64,000 bases of DNA, from contig PUDQ02000003.1 of NCBI GenBank assembly GCA_002964805.2, positions 3,286,001 through 3,350,000 of the forward strand, written 5' to 3'. This DNA comes from Trametes villosa. Its lineage: Eukaryota; Basidiomycota; Agaricomycetes; Polyporales; Polyporaceae. Positions within the stretch are counted from its first letter, which is position 1. Each line of letters opens with the position of its first letter. Made by a program: the position numbers and the translations under genes. Of this stretch, positions 1 to 11,021 are shown piece by piece. The notes under the pieces are model-generated. The model was not told the origin of the DNA. It made no database searches and saw nothing but the letters and a program-made list of their open reading frames with translations.

Positions 1-1635
1 GAGACCACTGTGAGTAGGAGATACGTGGGGTCGTTCGGTGCTAATGCTCCCGTCTTCTGAAGCCTTCCACTTGGAACGAGGAATCTTCCTTGTCCGACGA
101 GGAACTCGTCAAGCTCCACTCACATGTTCCCCTTCTCATCGATCACTAACGCCGTGGAGGTCCGCCGGATTGCGGTCGACGCGGTGACGAGACCTTGCCA
201 CCTGCAGGATGCCAAGGTCACGACCATGCGCCTCGTATGAAGCGCGGCGTCGACCACCTGGACCTCTGTCCCTACCGTCCTGAGGGCTTTTGAAGTTCAA
301 GGCGTGAAGACGATAGTGGGAGAATTGACTGTCACACTCTTACAGGTACTAGCTTAGCATCAACCTCTGGCAGTGCTTCCGTGTCGATTGGACGATTCAT
401 GACTACGTCAGGCGGCTGCGGCGGCGCATACAATCTTCACTGCCAATTGCCTCGAGCTCGCCGGCCTCCCCAGACATGTTATGACCTCTGCACCGCGGGC
501 TAACTCCGCGTACATGCCCTCAGCGCAGAGCGCTAGAAGGTCAGGTGCGTCTCGGCGTGCTGAAGCCCATTCCGCGTCTTTCTTACTTCGCTGCGTCAGG
601 TACTAGACAGGCTTTCGCCGCGGCGCCCCCCGCGATACTGCCACTGTATGCGTCCTTCCGCGACGTCCCGGAGAACATTGCGTTGACAATCTAAACGCTG
701 TCGGTCACCTTGACTTTGCCCGAGCTTATGCCCGAGAAGGTGCAGAAGGCGCGCGACACCATGGAGCAGCGCGCGCAGCCCGTCCTGGACACGACCCGTC
801 ACTAACGGCGCAGGTGCAGGAGGTCCTCGGCTCGCTGAAGGCCTGCGTCTCGGAAAAGAGAGCAGAGCTTCACAAGAGCGCAACCACCACTATCAGTGCG
901 AGGACGGCCAACGGCAACTGCGACGCGGAATCAAGCGCGAATTCCCCTACACCTCCCGGTCTCGCGTTAGCATCCTCCACACCCCCGCACCCCCTCCCTG
1001 CCAGGCTCGATTGTCACGAACATACGCACCCTTCCGCTTTCACAGCCACCGCAGACGGTCATTTCGTACGACAGAGCACTCGTATTGCGCATTTACGTCT
1101 CATATGTACATCTGCTATCGTCTTGTACGTAGTATCGGAGACTAGACAGCCGCTCCTCGTCGCGAGCTTGACTTCCTTGATCCCGTCGTCGGCCTCCCGA
1201 AATCATTAACTTCGCCTCGGATAATATTGGGTGGGGCCGCCGCGCGTTGGGCCACTTGAATGAGGCCATGAGTTGCCAGCCTGTGGAGAAGGGCGTGGTT
1301 GGTCAGCGCGCCGACGTCGAAGGTCGCGCGGGCGCCCAAGTTACTTCGGCGGGAGGTGTTCGGGGTAGATGTATCATTCGTATGGCGCGGAGTCTTGTCT
1401 TCGAGTATAGTGATATGCGTGGGTTATGTTTCTCCGAAAGTATTGTATCGCGAGGCGGTATTCGGAGTCCCGCCGCGCTGACGCGGGTGGGTTGTAACGA
1501 AGTTTGGTGGTGTTGAAATCGTAGGCGTGGATTCTTGAGATTTGCAGGTTTCGTGTTGAGGGATAATCGAAGGTGTCCGAGAGCGAGAGACAGTGCCTGC
1601 GCGTTGCTTGATCTCGAAGCGAAGTGCAAGACACT
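1..1635. other. No supported gene
   Basis: Reading frames here are short, overlap each other on both strands and do not join through plausible splice sites. A few GC-rich open frames (for example 814-1209 on the plus strand) are low in complexity and resemble nothing I recognise. I see no RNA gene or clear repeat. Confidence 0.5.
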
Positions 1636-2660
1636 TCAGTCGCTACTGGGAGGATCTTTCAAGTTCAGTGATGTAGTAGCAGGGAATGTATTTCGTTTGC
1701 AGCGTTCAATGTCATCTTCGCGCAAGTCAGCACCTGCGACGTGGAATTGTATGGCGCCGGCAATGCTCCCGGTTACACACAGTGCAGCTAGGGCTTCATC
1801 TAGAGGTTTCGCGCAATGCTGGAGTTTGTCCCACAGCGCCAGCGCGTCGCTGGCTTTCGCTTGGCCAACGAACTCTAGGTCGACGCTGAGTTCCACCTTC
1901 CGTGTTGAAGGTGTTATGATCTGATTGCGGATAAACCAAGCCGCGGCGCATAGTTCACCGACCATGCAATCGTCTAGGGACGCGATCATTGGGATCTTGA
2001 CAGCGAACTGGTGGAGGTCTTCAAGATGTAAGGTCGGAGGGAAGGGGCATGGGGCTTTGACATTCGTCACATAACCTAGGTTTATGAGATGATATAACAG
2101 CGCAGAGCGCATGTAACTCACTGCTAGTCGCCAAGCTGTGCAGTCCGCCGATGGTTGCGAGGTCTAGAGTAAGGGTTTGGAGAGTCGTGCGGGCTTCATG
2201 CAACAGCCAGTAGATAGCGCCGGCGCCGAGTCGCGCGTGCTATGCGCGAGTTAGACCAATGTTGAAGAGGGATGGCGACGAGCATGCTCACCGTTCGATG
2301 CTCGTTGGAGATTGAGGCGTATGTCAGAGCCAGCGAGGCTTCACTTGACGGGTCGAGTTTGGTGGCGGCGTCCGCGCTATCGAAGGCCCAGCAGACAGAA
2401 TTGATCGTCACGCGCCGCAAGTATTCCTTGCCCGCCGCTCCACCCAGCGTCATTGACGCTATGAACTCCGTCGCGGAAGAGAAGATTAGATAGTTCAACG
2501 AGATAGATGTGACAGAGAGCCCGCCACGCCCGAGGCATTGGGCCAGCTCGCCCGAGGAATTCTTGCAGACCGTGACTCTGACCGTGGACGAGGAACGCAG
2601 GGCATCCACCACCTCATCCCATAGTTGCAATAGGGGTCCGCAGTGGGACCAGGAGCCGTG
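1636..2660 (-). CDS. Unrecognised LRR-like protein, 5' end unresolved
   Basis: Three exons join in phase on the minus strand: 2660-2292, 2239-2122 and 2054-1636, with introns of 52 and 67 nt that begin GTGAGC and GTGAGT. The last exon ends in a stop at 1636. The protein has short leucine-rich stretches such as TLQTLTLDL and TLHLEDLHQF, which resemble the irregular LRR tails of basidiomycete F-box proteins. No F-box was seen because the upstream exons between about 2660 and 3400 could not be resolved. The product may be an F-box/LRR protein acting as a substrate adaptor of an SCF ubiquitin ligase, but that is inference from style and from the F-box neighbour at 3666-4973. It could equally be a gene remnant. 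Confidence 0.4.
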
Positions 2661-3665
2661 CTGAGAGTATGCCGAATACGCTGTGACACTCGCAGGACAC
2701 TTGCAGGAGATCCTGAAGGGCGCGGTGCTGAGATTATCGCATAATGCTACTGCCCGTCCCGGAGAAATTCAGTCAGCGTGTCTAATACGCAACGGCTACG
2801 GCATGGTAATGAATATGGCTTACCTGTTTTATCGCCACCACCCGTACACCCCGCAACACATTCTGCTGGTTGCAGTCGCACTTCAAGACTGCATACGCTG
2901 TCCCCGTGTACTTCCACAGTGTTGGATATGAGCGCATCGGGAGCTCTCGAGCCATCTGCGCCGCTGAGCATTTTAAGGGCAGCCAGAAGGAGTGCTGTGA
3001 GCAGGAGAAGGTGAGGAAAGGAGGAGGAGAGGTGGGGCGAGAGTGTGTAGGCATATCCTCGCTAGATGTGGGCGCCATAGAATGGTTGCACCTTATGAGC
3101 GTCCTCCTGCGTAATGATGATATGAGTGAGACGAAACAGCAGCGCGGTATACCGTTGATGTCTCTGTGTATTCCATAGCGCGCCCAGGTCCGATAGTGAG
3201 TGCGCGATGCAGTCGGAACAAACCAGGAGAATGCTGCTGCCGCCGCGCAACCCACGATACCACGTGACCATAAGCGCCTACCCTCTGCTCTAAGTCTCAG
3301 CCTCCGCGCTCTCCTCCGACACCAGATGGACTTTGGGGACGGGTACATCGAGGAGCTCAGCTGTCTTTGGGACTTTTTGGTGTATTGAGATGTTAGCTCA
3401 TTGTGCATGCCCAGGAATAAAACGTCTTACAAAGGAAGTGCAGATTGATAGGTATGCGTGGAGGGTCGTTTCTCCGTTCCCAGCGTAACATATCCTCTAC
3501 CAGTGAGGATATGAATCTGTTAGTAATGACACAAGGTTTCCGCTGTATTGTCACCAACCTGGTAGAGGTAGATCCTTCCTGACGGTGTCTGTGAACGGGC
3601 CGTGGTCTATCCTGTGACTTATCGTCAGGAACCATTGCTTTGATATGGAAGAAGAGATATAACAT
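2661..3665. other. Unresolved region between two LRR-type genes
   Basis: The minus strand has open stretches that could be 5' exons of the gene at 1636-2660, but I could not join them with confidence. No start codon with a convincing exon was found. Confidence 0.4.
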
Positions 3666-4973
3666 TTACCGATTGTAGGGGATGACTAGATTTTCGATCA
3701 AGCCAGCATCCCAAAGTCGTGGAAAGATCGAAGCAAAACGTGCGCTGCACCAGGCATCCCCGGCTTGGTTGCTAAAAACATGCAAGCGGATCTTCTCCAG
3801 AGCGGGGAAATGGGACTCCGCTACCAGCTCCTCAAGCCCGGGATTAATCACTGTGAGGTAGTCGGTCAAGCCGGTCTCTCCCCAGGCCTCGAGCTCAAAG
3901 CGACTGAAGTAGAGTGAGATGGTGCGCAGCCTCTTGGCGGCAAGGGTTCTGAACAGCTGCGGCGTCCTTGCGATGCGGGTCGCGTATGTCTCGCGCGGTT
4001 CCTCGAGCCGCGGTCCACGTAGATATACGTCGAACGTCTCCAAGTTTGGCAGATCGCAGATGACCGCCCACGGAAGGTCTGGATCTGTTGTAGATTGTCA
4101 GCATGATGATCTTATCTTACAAGTGCAACGTTGCTCACGCTCTCTGAGATCGGGATGAGTAAAGTAAGTGAACGTTCCGAGGTTGATCTGAAAATGGGTC
4201 ACCCTAGCAGCTACGAAGCTGAGCAGGGATCTTAATTCATTGACTTGGATCCGTAACTTCTCGAGCCCCTGGGTGCCCGCTGTGAGCCCACATATACGGC
4301 CATGATACTAGCGGCTTACCATCCGTCGGACAGTATGGGAGGTTTCCATTGCCAGAGCGAGGTGCGCAATGGGCGGTAACAACGAGAGCTTCCTCGCCTT
4401 CGGTAGTTCTAGCGGTAGCGGCGAGCCCACTGGGCGTACAGTTCTTGGCTTCATCCAGAAGACGTCTTTTAGAGTCAATGTGCGGAGGTTGGGGAAGAGT
4501 GCCACCAGGTCGTAGAGGGTCGAAGAGCTCGTCACCGACAGTCTATCGACGCAGAGTGAGGTGATGCCGGAGCATTTGGGTGGAGTTGGCCGGAAGAACC
4601 TATGACTAGGAAGATGCGTCCTTTCAGGCCATATGAACACGAGCTCGCGGAGAGACGGGAATGATGGCGCCAGGATAGAGAGGAAGAATAGATACTCGGG
4701 GGCAGTAGCTGTGTTTGATTCGGCGATCGTGACTTGACGAACGTGTTTACAAAGATGTCCGGCGGTCGCAAAGTTTCGACGATGCCGATGATACTTGTCC
4801 TCAGGGTTCTGGGAGTGCCCAATTGTCAGCTCCCTGTACAGGAGGAATTGGCAGTATGGGACCCAAGCACGGCAAACCAGCACGCAGCTCCTGATGATGT
4901 GTCTCCAGAAGCGGTTCTCTAGGATGAGGTCCAGGATCCACTGGACGAGTTCGATGGGGAGTACGGGAGGCAT
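3666..4973 (-). CDS. F-box protein with irregular leucine-rich tail
   Basis: Three exons join cleanly: 4973-4320, 4268-4139 and 4084-3666, with introns of 51 and 54 nt (GTAAGC and GTGAGC donors). This gives about 400 residues. The first residues read MPPVLPIELVQWILDLI, followed by a CxLVCRAW-type segment near residue 35, which is the usual F-box pattern of Agaricomycetes. Leucine-rich segments such as LFPNLRTLTLKDV and GLEKLRIQVNEL follow. F-box proteins bind Skp1 and present substrates to the SCF E3 ligase; the target here is unknown. The open frame runs upstream of 4973 only through a GTG codon, so the ATG before the F-box is preferred. These genes are usually members of large, fast-evolving families. 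Confidence 0.75.
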
Positions 4974-6004
4974 GAACTTGAAGGCGCAACTGTTGCTGCT
5001 AACGGCTGACTGCGATGCGATGGACGATAGAACCCTGTCGCTTGTTCGTGGGAGACCCCTCCCGCTGGCGAACACGGCAGAAAGCGCGGGGAGACCCACG
5101 GTATAAATGCGTTTCGCGCAAAATTACACGCTATCACACACTTTGTGTCGCCCCGCAATGTATGCGCGACTCAGGCTGTTGAGGATAGACTCACCAGGCT
5201 TTCTTGAACGAGTCCGTATATTTCAAGCATGCTCGAACGGCTGCATAGCGAACAAAGATCCTGGATTCGCGATCGAGGGCAATGCGGGCATTTCGTTGTC
5301 GCGGTGAGAAAGCTCCGAGTCGAACATAGACAGGAGATATGGGCGCCTACATGCTATTGCCTCTGGTCACTGGCTGTCAAGCCGTCTCAGAGCATGACGC
5401 CACCAGCGCTTATCGCGCCGCTTCTCCGGTCAGGCCGAGAAGCGTGGCGTCTGTCCCGGAAACCGCGGAAATGATTCCGTCCGTCAAAACAAGCGCTCAT
5501 GGCGCGCTCCCCTTCTCTCGTCCATATCAGGAGCGAGCCCGCCCCGACGCGCGCTAGCCCGCCCCTTCCTAAAGTAGGAGCCCTGTATAATAATGATATA
5601 ATAATGGCTGCTGGAAAACATTTGGTTTTTCTTGGCCTGGCCTGCCGCCTCGTTGCATCACCGCGTGCCCTTCGTGGTCCTCATCGTCGCCGGCTCATGG
5701 CTCCTCCTCACTTGCTTTCTGTCGTGTCAAGAGAAATGGTCTCTTCTTGGATGCTCACCCCAACGGGCCACAAGAGGATACCACCACTCCAAGCCTTCCA
5801 CATACGCCGAACGAGCGATGAGGCCAAGCATCTGGCACTGGTGCCTTAGGTTCGTTCACCTTTGCGTTCTTCAGGCCTCGCGCTGAGAGCCTACGCTTTA
5901 AAAGCAGACTGGCCGGAGCTCTTCAAGTCCATCCCCGAGTTCCATCGCCACAGAGCCTCCCAACACCTCTTACATATAGCTGTACCGTACTGTAACCACT
6001 CGAC
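4974..6004. other. Intergenic, no supported gene
   Basis: This lies between the start of the minus-strand F-box gene and the start chosen for the plus-strand gene at 6005. Open frames on the plus strand overlap in several frames and show no recognisable product. It may hold the promoters of both divergent genes. Confidence 0.4.
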
Positions 6005-8205
6005 ATGCCTTTGCACTCGCTGCCCGTGTTCTCACCTATCTCCTCGCTTTCCTCTCTGCCGTCTACTCCATCGACCCGGGCTGCCCATACCCCCAAGACC
6101 ACCCCTGCGACGTCGCCGACCAAAGCTGCAGCCGCCCGCACTGATGGAGTGCCGGGAACCCACGTCTCACCCTCCCGCCCACACGCCGTCTGGAAGGCGA
6201 AGCTCAAAAGCTGCTGCACGACGGTAACATTTCAGACTAAACCCACTCCGAGGTTCGAGGTTGCCCCCTAGTGAGCTTTACTTGTGCTCGTTGCGCGAAC
6301 ACTTGCTAACCGGCCCCAGCCCACAGGACGCTGTACACGGGGGTCCGGTCCCTGTGGCCGACCTTCCGCAGTACGCCAGGACGCACCTGTGGCCGGACGA
6401 TATCAAGTGCCTCTGCGTCCTCGCGGACGGCTTCGAACAGGCGGTCCGCATCTTCGTGCCCTACACGGGCGAACATGCCGGGGACCCCGTGCTCGCCTGT
6501 GCTCGCTGGAAGCCCGACGGCTTTCAGGGCTGTCGGTACTGGGGTACGTCTGTCTCTATGACCCGTACCTATCTAAACTAATAGAATCCTTTCATTGCTT
6601 TCAGTCAACCTGAGACGTCTCTTCCCCGATGAAAACTTCCTCAAGTTTATACCTCTGATGGCGTACCCGACACGCTTGCGCCGCAGCTCGAGTGGTATGT
6701 TCCTTCATACCTTGGGTCATCGGCTCGGTCTGACATTTTTGACATAGTCAACAACGCCAAGCCTCCGACTGTTGGCGGCCGCTCCTTCACCTGCTCGTAC
6801 TCGCCGAGGCTCACTGCTAGCTCCCTTGAGCCAGGCGTTGGTGAAGCCTACCCCGACTTCATTGCCGCCGATCTGGCAGCATTTTACGGCGCCGAGCAGC
6901 CTGCTTTTCCCCCAGCCATTGGTCCCTCATTTCCGCTCCCACCCTCGTTCCCATCCCCCCTCTCTGGCCCCGCTCCCGACGACTACGGTTCACCCCTCAC
7001 GGGACCTCTCTTCGAGCTCCCTCCGCTGCCGCCGCTGCCGCTCCAACCGCTCCCGCCCCTCCTGCCTCTCCCTGTGGCCTCGGGCTCCAGGTCTGCCGCC
7101 ACCATTGACGACGATGATGGCCTCGAGGGTGCCTCCGAGCCTAGTGTCCTATTGGACAAGGGCAAGCACATCGCCCTGGGCGATTATATTGTCAACACAC
7201 TGCCTCGTATGTTGACACCGTCCAAGTCTACATGCCTGACTTCACGCTCACCTCTCTACAGGGTTCAAGGAGGAGGACGGCTTGGATGTTCAGCCCCTTG
7301 GTCCCGCTGCGTTCGAAGGCCCGGACGTCCCAGGGCCCCTCCATGAGAAGCCCAAGATCCCTTCCGCCATCGACATCGAGTCGATGTGGGAGGAGCTCTC
7401 TACGCCGGGCGGCCCCGGACTCGAATATCATCGCTTCATGTCGATGTGGGGAGGTTGCAAGACCTGCCACAAGATCATGTTGATTAGCACGTTTCTCACT
7501 CACGTCTGCCACATGCGGGCCTCCCCCGAGGTGACCGAAGACGCTGCCGTCCCAGGAGCTCCGGAGCCGTCTGGTAGTAAGTCCGCACCTCTCGAGTCTC
7601 GCTTGACAGAATGTCTAATCAGTACTTCCCGCAATAGGCAAGAACATCGGCAAGGGCAAACGGAAGATTGTTCCCGTCCCTGAAGCACCCCCCCGCCTCA
7701 CCCAACGCCTCCGACTTGGCGCGCGCATACGTGCCGCCTTGGCGGGAAGTGCTGCCGCCCGCGCTTCCGCTCGCGCTGCCGTCCCCGCTGCCCCCGCCGC
7801 CCGCACTGCCGTCCCCGCCGCCCGCGCTGCCATCCCCGCCGCCCGCACTGCCGTCCCCGCCGCCCGCGCTGCCATCCCCACCGTCCGCACTGCCATCCCC
7901 ACCGTCCGCACTGCCATCCCCACCGTCCGCACTGCCATCCCCACCGTCCGCACTGCCATCCCCACCGTCCGCCTGCCGCCCCCGCTGCTCCCCCATTCGC
8001 CGCCCCCGCTCCTACTGCCGCCGACCTCGTTGCGGCCGCTCTCGCTGCCCTCCCCGCCGCCCCCGCTGCGGCTGCTCTCGCTGCCCTCCCCGCCGCCCCC
8101 GCTGCGGCTGCTGCTCAGCGTGCCGTCCGTGCTGCATCGGGTGAGTTTCGCGAGGTTGTAGACGCTGAGACTGGGGTGACCACCTTGGAGTATTTCGAGA
8201 AGTAG
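6005..8205 (+). pseudogene. Pro/Ala-rich protein of unknown function, one-base frameshift in repeats
   Basis: Six exons join in consistent phase: 6005-6223, 6327-6543, 6605-6694, 6748-7206, 7262-7576 and 7638-8205. The ordered part (roughly residues 75-180) contains DGFEQAVRIFVPYTG and KPDGFQGCRYWG. A central segment holds a possible zinc-binding cluster (GGCKTCHKIM, then HVCHM). The last exon is Ala/Pro-rich and carries tandem 21-bp units (TVRTAIP per unit). The frame that opens this exon does not reach the natural-looking end EVVDAETGVTTLEYFEK: the last repeat unit lacks one A near 7972, shifting the frame. This is either a true mutation or an assembly slip in a repeat. The start is uncertain because a second frame upstream of 6223 also splices in phase. 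No function can be given. Confidence 0.5.
7780..7975 (+). repeat. Tandem GC-rich minisatellite, 21-bp and related units
   Basis: From about 7880 the 21-bp unit CCGTCCGCACTGCCATCCCCA repeats several times in a row. Before it are related CCGCCCGC-type units. It lies inside the last exon of the gene at 6005-8205 and encodes an Ala/Pro/Thr/Val repeat. The final unit is one base short at 7972. Confidence 0.85.
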
Positions 8206-9299
8206 TTGATTTGTGCGACCTTCACTTGTCCTGTATGATGTAGTACCATGATTTTGTGTGTGCCAGCTGGCAATGATGATCTCAGGCGATGAAACAAAAA
8301 TATAATTTCTTGTGACGCCTGTACTGGGAGCTATGCCACTTGAGTATGAGGGATATGCCCGCTCATGCACTCCTCCCTGCTGCGACACGACCAAACTGCA
8401 TCTGCGCGCAGTAGCACGCGGAGCCGACTCGGACTTGACATGATGTGCCCCGCCATACACCGGCACGCCGCGATACTATGCGCCCACACACTACGCCACG
8501 CTATGCCACACCCCGCCCCGCCCCGCCCCGCCCCGCCCTGCCATGCCACGCCACGCCACGCACTCGCACGCGCCTACTAGGAGGCCTGCTTACCGCACGC
8601 CAAACCACGCAATTTCTGCACCTACGATACACCCGCGCCGTCTGCACCTCGGGGATGTCGTCACATACGCCCTCCCTCACATTCATCACCCATTGATCGC
8701 ACACGGCGCGAGGCAGCTCGGGCCACCGCCTATTTATCTCGGCGTTCATATTTGCGAGGCAGCTCGGGCCACCGCCTATTTATCTCGGCGTTCATATTTG
8801 TGAGCAATGTCATCTGCGACGACACGTACTGGAGAGAGCTAATCAGCAGTGAGAGGTACTAATATGAGAGGAACGTGCACCACAGACATGCTCTTTGCAA
8901 GTCCAACGTCGGCGCTGTACGGTGTGCAGCAAGCGACAAGAGGCTTTCGATCGGGAGCACCGGCGTCTGCATCTTGAGGTGAAGCAGCGCGTCGATGTGC
9001 TTCGCGCACCGCTGTTGCTGCTTGCGCGCGCGCGGCGCCGCAACGCGCATATTCTGCGCCGCGTGCAGCTCCGGGGCATGCCCAGATCGATGAGCGTAGT
9101 AAGGACGCGACTCGCGGTGGCGGCGAGGAGATAGGCGAGGGGTGTGCCTATGTTTATTGCGTGCCTGTTGAATACCGGCGAGCGGTGGAAGATCCGCGAG
9201 AGGTCGAACGTCGTAGGTCCTCGCTGATCGGCGAGTGGAAAGCGCAGACGATGGCACCACCCGGGGAACTTGAGACAGCAAGTTTTCGTTTGGACCAGC
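8206..9299. other. Intergenic with simple repeats
   Basis: This holds a (CCCCG)n and CCACG-rich tract at about 8508-8570 and a perfect 46-bp tandem duplication at 8709-8800. Long minus-strand frames run through it into the minisatellite at 9300 but have repeat composition and no recognisable domain. Confidence 0.5.
8709..8800. repeat. Perfect 46-bp tandem duplication
   Basis: The sequence beginning CGAGGCAGCTCGGGCCACCG at 8709 is repeated exactly from 8755. Two copies only; it looks recent. Confidence 0.9.
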
Positions 9300-9304
9300 G
9301 GCGG

Positions 9305-9745
9305 TGACGGCAGAGCGGTATGTCGGGCGCCGTCGCCCGACCGTCCTCGACCGCGCCCCGTCCTCAACCGCGCCCCGTCCTCGAGCCTCTGTCGGCGGTG
9401 GCGGCAGAGCGATATGTCGGGAGCCGTCGCCCGACCGTCCTCGACCGCGCTCTCCTCGACCGCGCCCCATCCTCGACCGCGCCCCGTCCTCGAGCCTCTG
9501 TCGGTGGTGGCGGCAGAGCGATATGTCGGGCGCCGTCGCCCGACCGTCCTCGACCGCGCCCCGTCCTCGAGCCTCTGTCGGCGGTGACGGCAGAGCGATA
9601 TGTCGGGCGCCGTCGCCCGACCGTCCTCGACCGCGCTCTCCTCGACCGCGCCCCATCCTCGACCGCGCCCCGTCCTCGAGCCTCTGTCGGCGGTGGCGGC
9701 AGAGCGATATGTCGGGCGCCGTCGCCCGACCGTGCTCAATCCTCG
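9305..9745. repeat. Nested minisatellite with a hairpin in each unit
   Basis: Five units begin with a GGCAGAGCGRTATGTCGGG block at about 9309, 9402, 9511, 9588 and 9697. Each unit carries the palindrome GTCGGGCG-CCGT-CGCCCGAC, followed by one to three copies of an inner CCTCGACCGCGCCCCGT-like block and then CCTCGAGCCTCTGTCGG. Units differ mainly in the number of inner blocks, so the repeat evolves at two levels. Long reading frames exist on both strands but are a by-product of the repeat. Confidence 0.85.
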
Positions 9746-9982
9746 GTGCGGAGGGGCGCACTGCTACGACAAAACGGACCCGCAACGTGCACGCGCGAGA
9801 GCGTCTTGGTGGCACTCTTCACCGAGTCACCAGTGGGTGTGGACAGGATATAGTTTCCTCCTGGAATTGCTGTAGTGCGCACTGCAGTTTCTCCAGCAAC
9901 ATCAGGGCCTGAAGTTGCTGCAGAAACTATGTTGCACGGCAGCCTTCCGCAAGGAAAGGAAAATGCGCCATAATGCAGAAGT

Positions 9983-10062
9983 TGCCACCAGCAGGGATTG
10001 AACCCGGGACCTAAAGGTGTCCAGGAACTAACCCAACTAATATTAACCACTACACCATGGTA
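9983..10062 (-). ncRNA. tRNA-like Pol III unit, probably a pseudogene
   Basis: On the minus strand an A-box-like TGGTGTAGTGG is followed about 45 nt later by a B-box-like GGTTCAATCCC. The 23-nt block around the B box (9990-10012) is identical to the one in the plus-strand unit at 10293-10374. The acceptor stem pairs only in part, and no reliable anticodon can be assigned, so a functional tRNA is unlikely. It could still recruit TFIIIC. Confidence 0.5.
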
Positions 10063-10292
10063 CTGTTGCTTTTCCAGGGTTCCAATTGCAATATATCACC
10101 GCTTTTTGGGCCCCCCACCCTTTATAGTAGCTCTTAATGCACTCTATACAGGCTGTAAGGACCCCTATATTATGTAGTTTGGTCGCACTTTTGACCGCTT
10201 TTTAGATACTCTCTATATACACTTCCTATAGGTACAGGGGAGCCAAAAGATAGTGATATATTGAGATTACACCCTGGGGAAAGTAACAGACT

Positions 10293-10374
10293 GGTGGTGC
10301 AGTGGTAAGCACTAGTAACTCTAATGATGCTCAGATCATGGAGGTCCCGGGTTCAATCCCTGCTAGTGCCACTT
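10293..10374 (+). ncRNA. tRNA-like Pol III unit, probably a pseudogene
   Basis: An A-box-like TGGTGCAGTGG at 10295 is followed by the B-box-like GGTTCAATCCC at about 10349. The unit faces outward, away from the similar minus-strand unit. Cloverleaf stems are imperfect. It resembles the tRNA-derived head of a SINE more than a working tRNA gene. Confidence 0.5.
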
Positions 10375-11021
10375 TCCGCACTTTCCACATTTTACCTCCT
10401 TTGGAAGCTGGGTCCGTGACATAGTTTCTCCAGCAACTTCAGTCCCTGGTGTTGCTGGTGAAATTGTAACGCGTTTTCCAGCAACTGTAGGAGAAACTAT
10501 ATCCTGTCTACAGGGACGCCTCACCGAGTTGGGTCATCAATGCCGAGCTACAGTATAGAAACGTCAGTGACTGGGACACTTCCTCAAGCGCTACGATGCC
10601 TGAGCGCTCGCCGGCTGTCGTGGTGGTGTTGAGTCTTGACGTCGTGCAAGGAGGACGAGTGTGATTGATGCCTTGTAAGTACTTACGCCACACGAGCGGT
10701 ACCGATGGATAACCGAAAATGGTAAGTGACGAAGTACTGTGGTACGCCCCTGTACCACATCACACAATTTTTCCCAGTCGCCACCACCACGCGACTGCAA
10801 CGTCAGGAGGGAGGCCTCCCCGCGCTACTCGTCTTCTTTACCCGGGCTACCATTGTCAACTACCTGGCGTTCCGGGCATACGGCAATCTCTGCGCCCTCA
10901 GGAATCCTGAGCACCTATGGATCCGTCAGCTTGCACTGCTCCGGGCTCTCTTCGGCCTTCGCAAACACCCATTCCAGATCATTTCTTCACACAAGCACTC
11001 TCCTTAGAAATCAACTCAGCA

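Larger units (their letters stand above)
9838..10512. mobile_element. Non-autonomous TIR element carrying two tRNA-like units
   Basis: The left end (TGTGGACAGGATATAGTTTC at 9838) and the right end (reverse complement TGTAGACAGGATATAGTTTC, ending at 10512) form imperfect terminal inverted repeats of about 100 bp. Each TIR also contains an internal inverted repeat built on AGTTTCTCCAGCAAC. A 9-bp direct repeat TCACCGAGT lies at 9819-9827 and 10521-10529, but about ten bases separate it from the left repeat, so its role as target duplication is uncertain. No transposase is encoded. Long TIRs and a possible 9-bp duplication fit a Mutator-type element, and an intact MULE gene lies 3.4 kb away, but a shared origin is unproven. 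Confidence 0.65.

Noticed and set aside
7615..8466. Minus-strand Gly/Ala-rich frame of 283 codons
   Set aside because: It is antisense to the repeat-bearing last exon of the gene at 6005-8205, whose natural C-terminus on the plus strand is more convincing.
7780..9745. CRISPR-like array
   Set aside because: The repeats are contiguous minisatellites without unique spacers, and the genome is fungal.
8843..9815. Long overlapping minus-strand open frames (about 300 codons)
   Set aside because: They run through the minisatellite at 9305-9745, so their length reflects GC-rich repeats without stops. The translation is repeated Arg/Ala/Gly text with no domain.
9983..10374. Two functional tRNA genes
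   Set aside because: A and B boxes are present but acceptor and T stems pair poorly and no anticodon can be set, so they are listed as tRNA-like units only.
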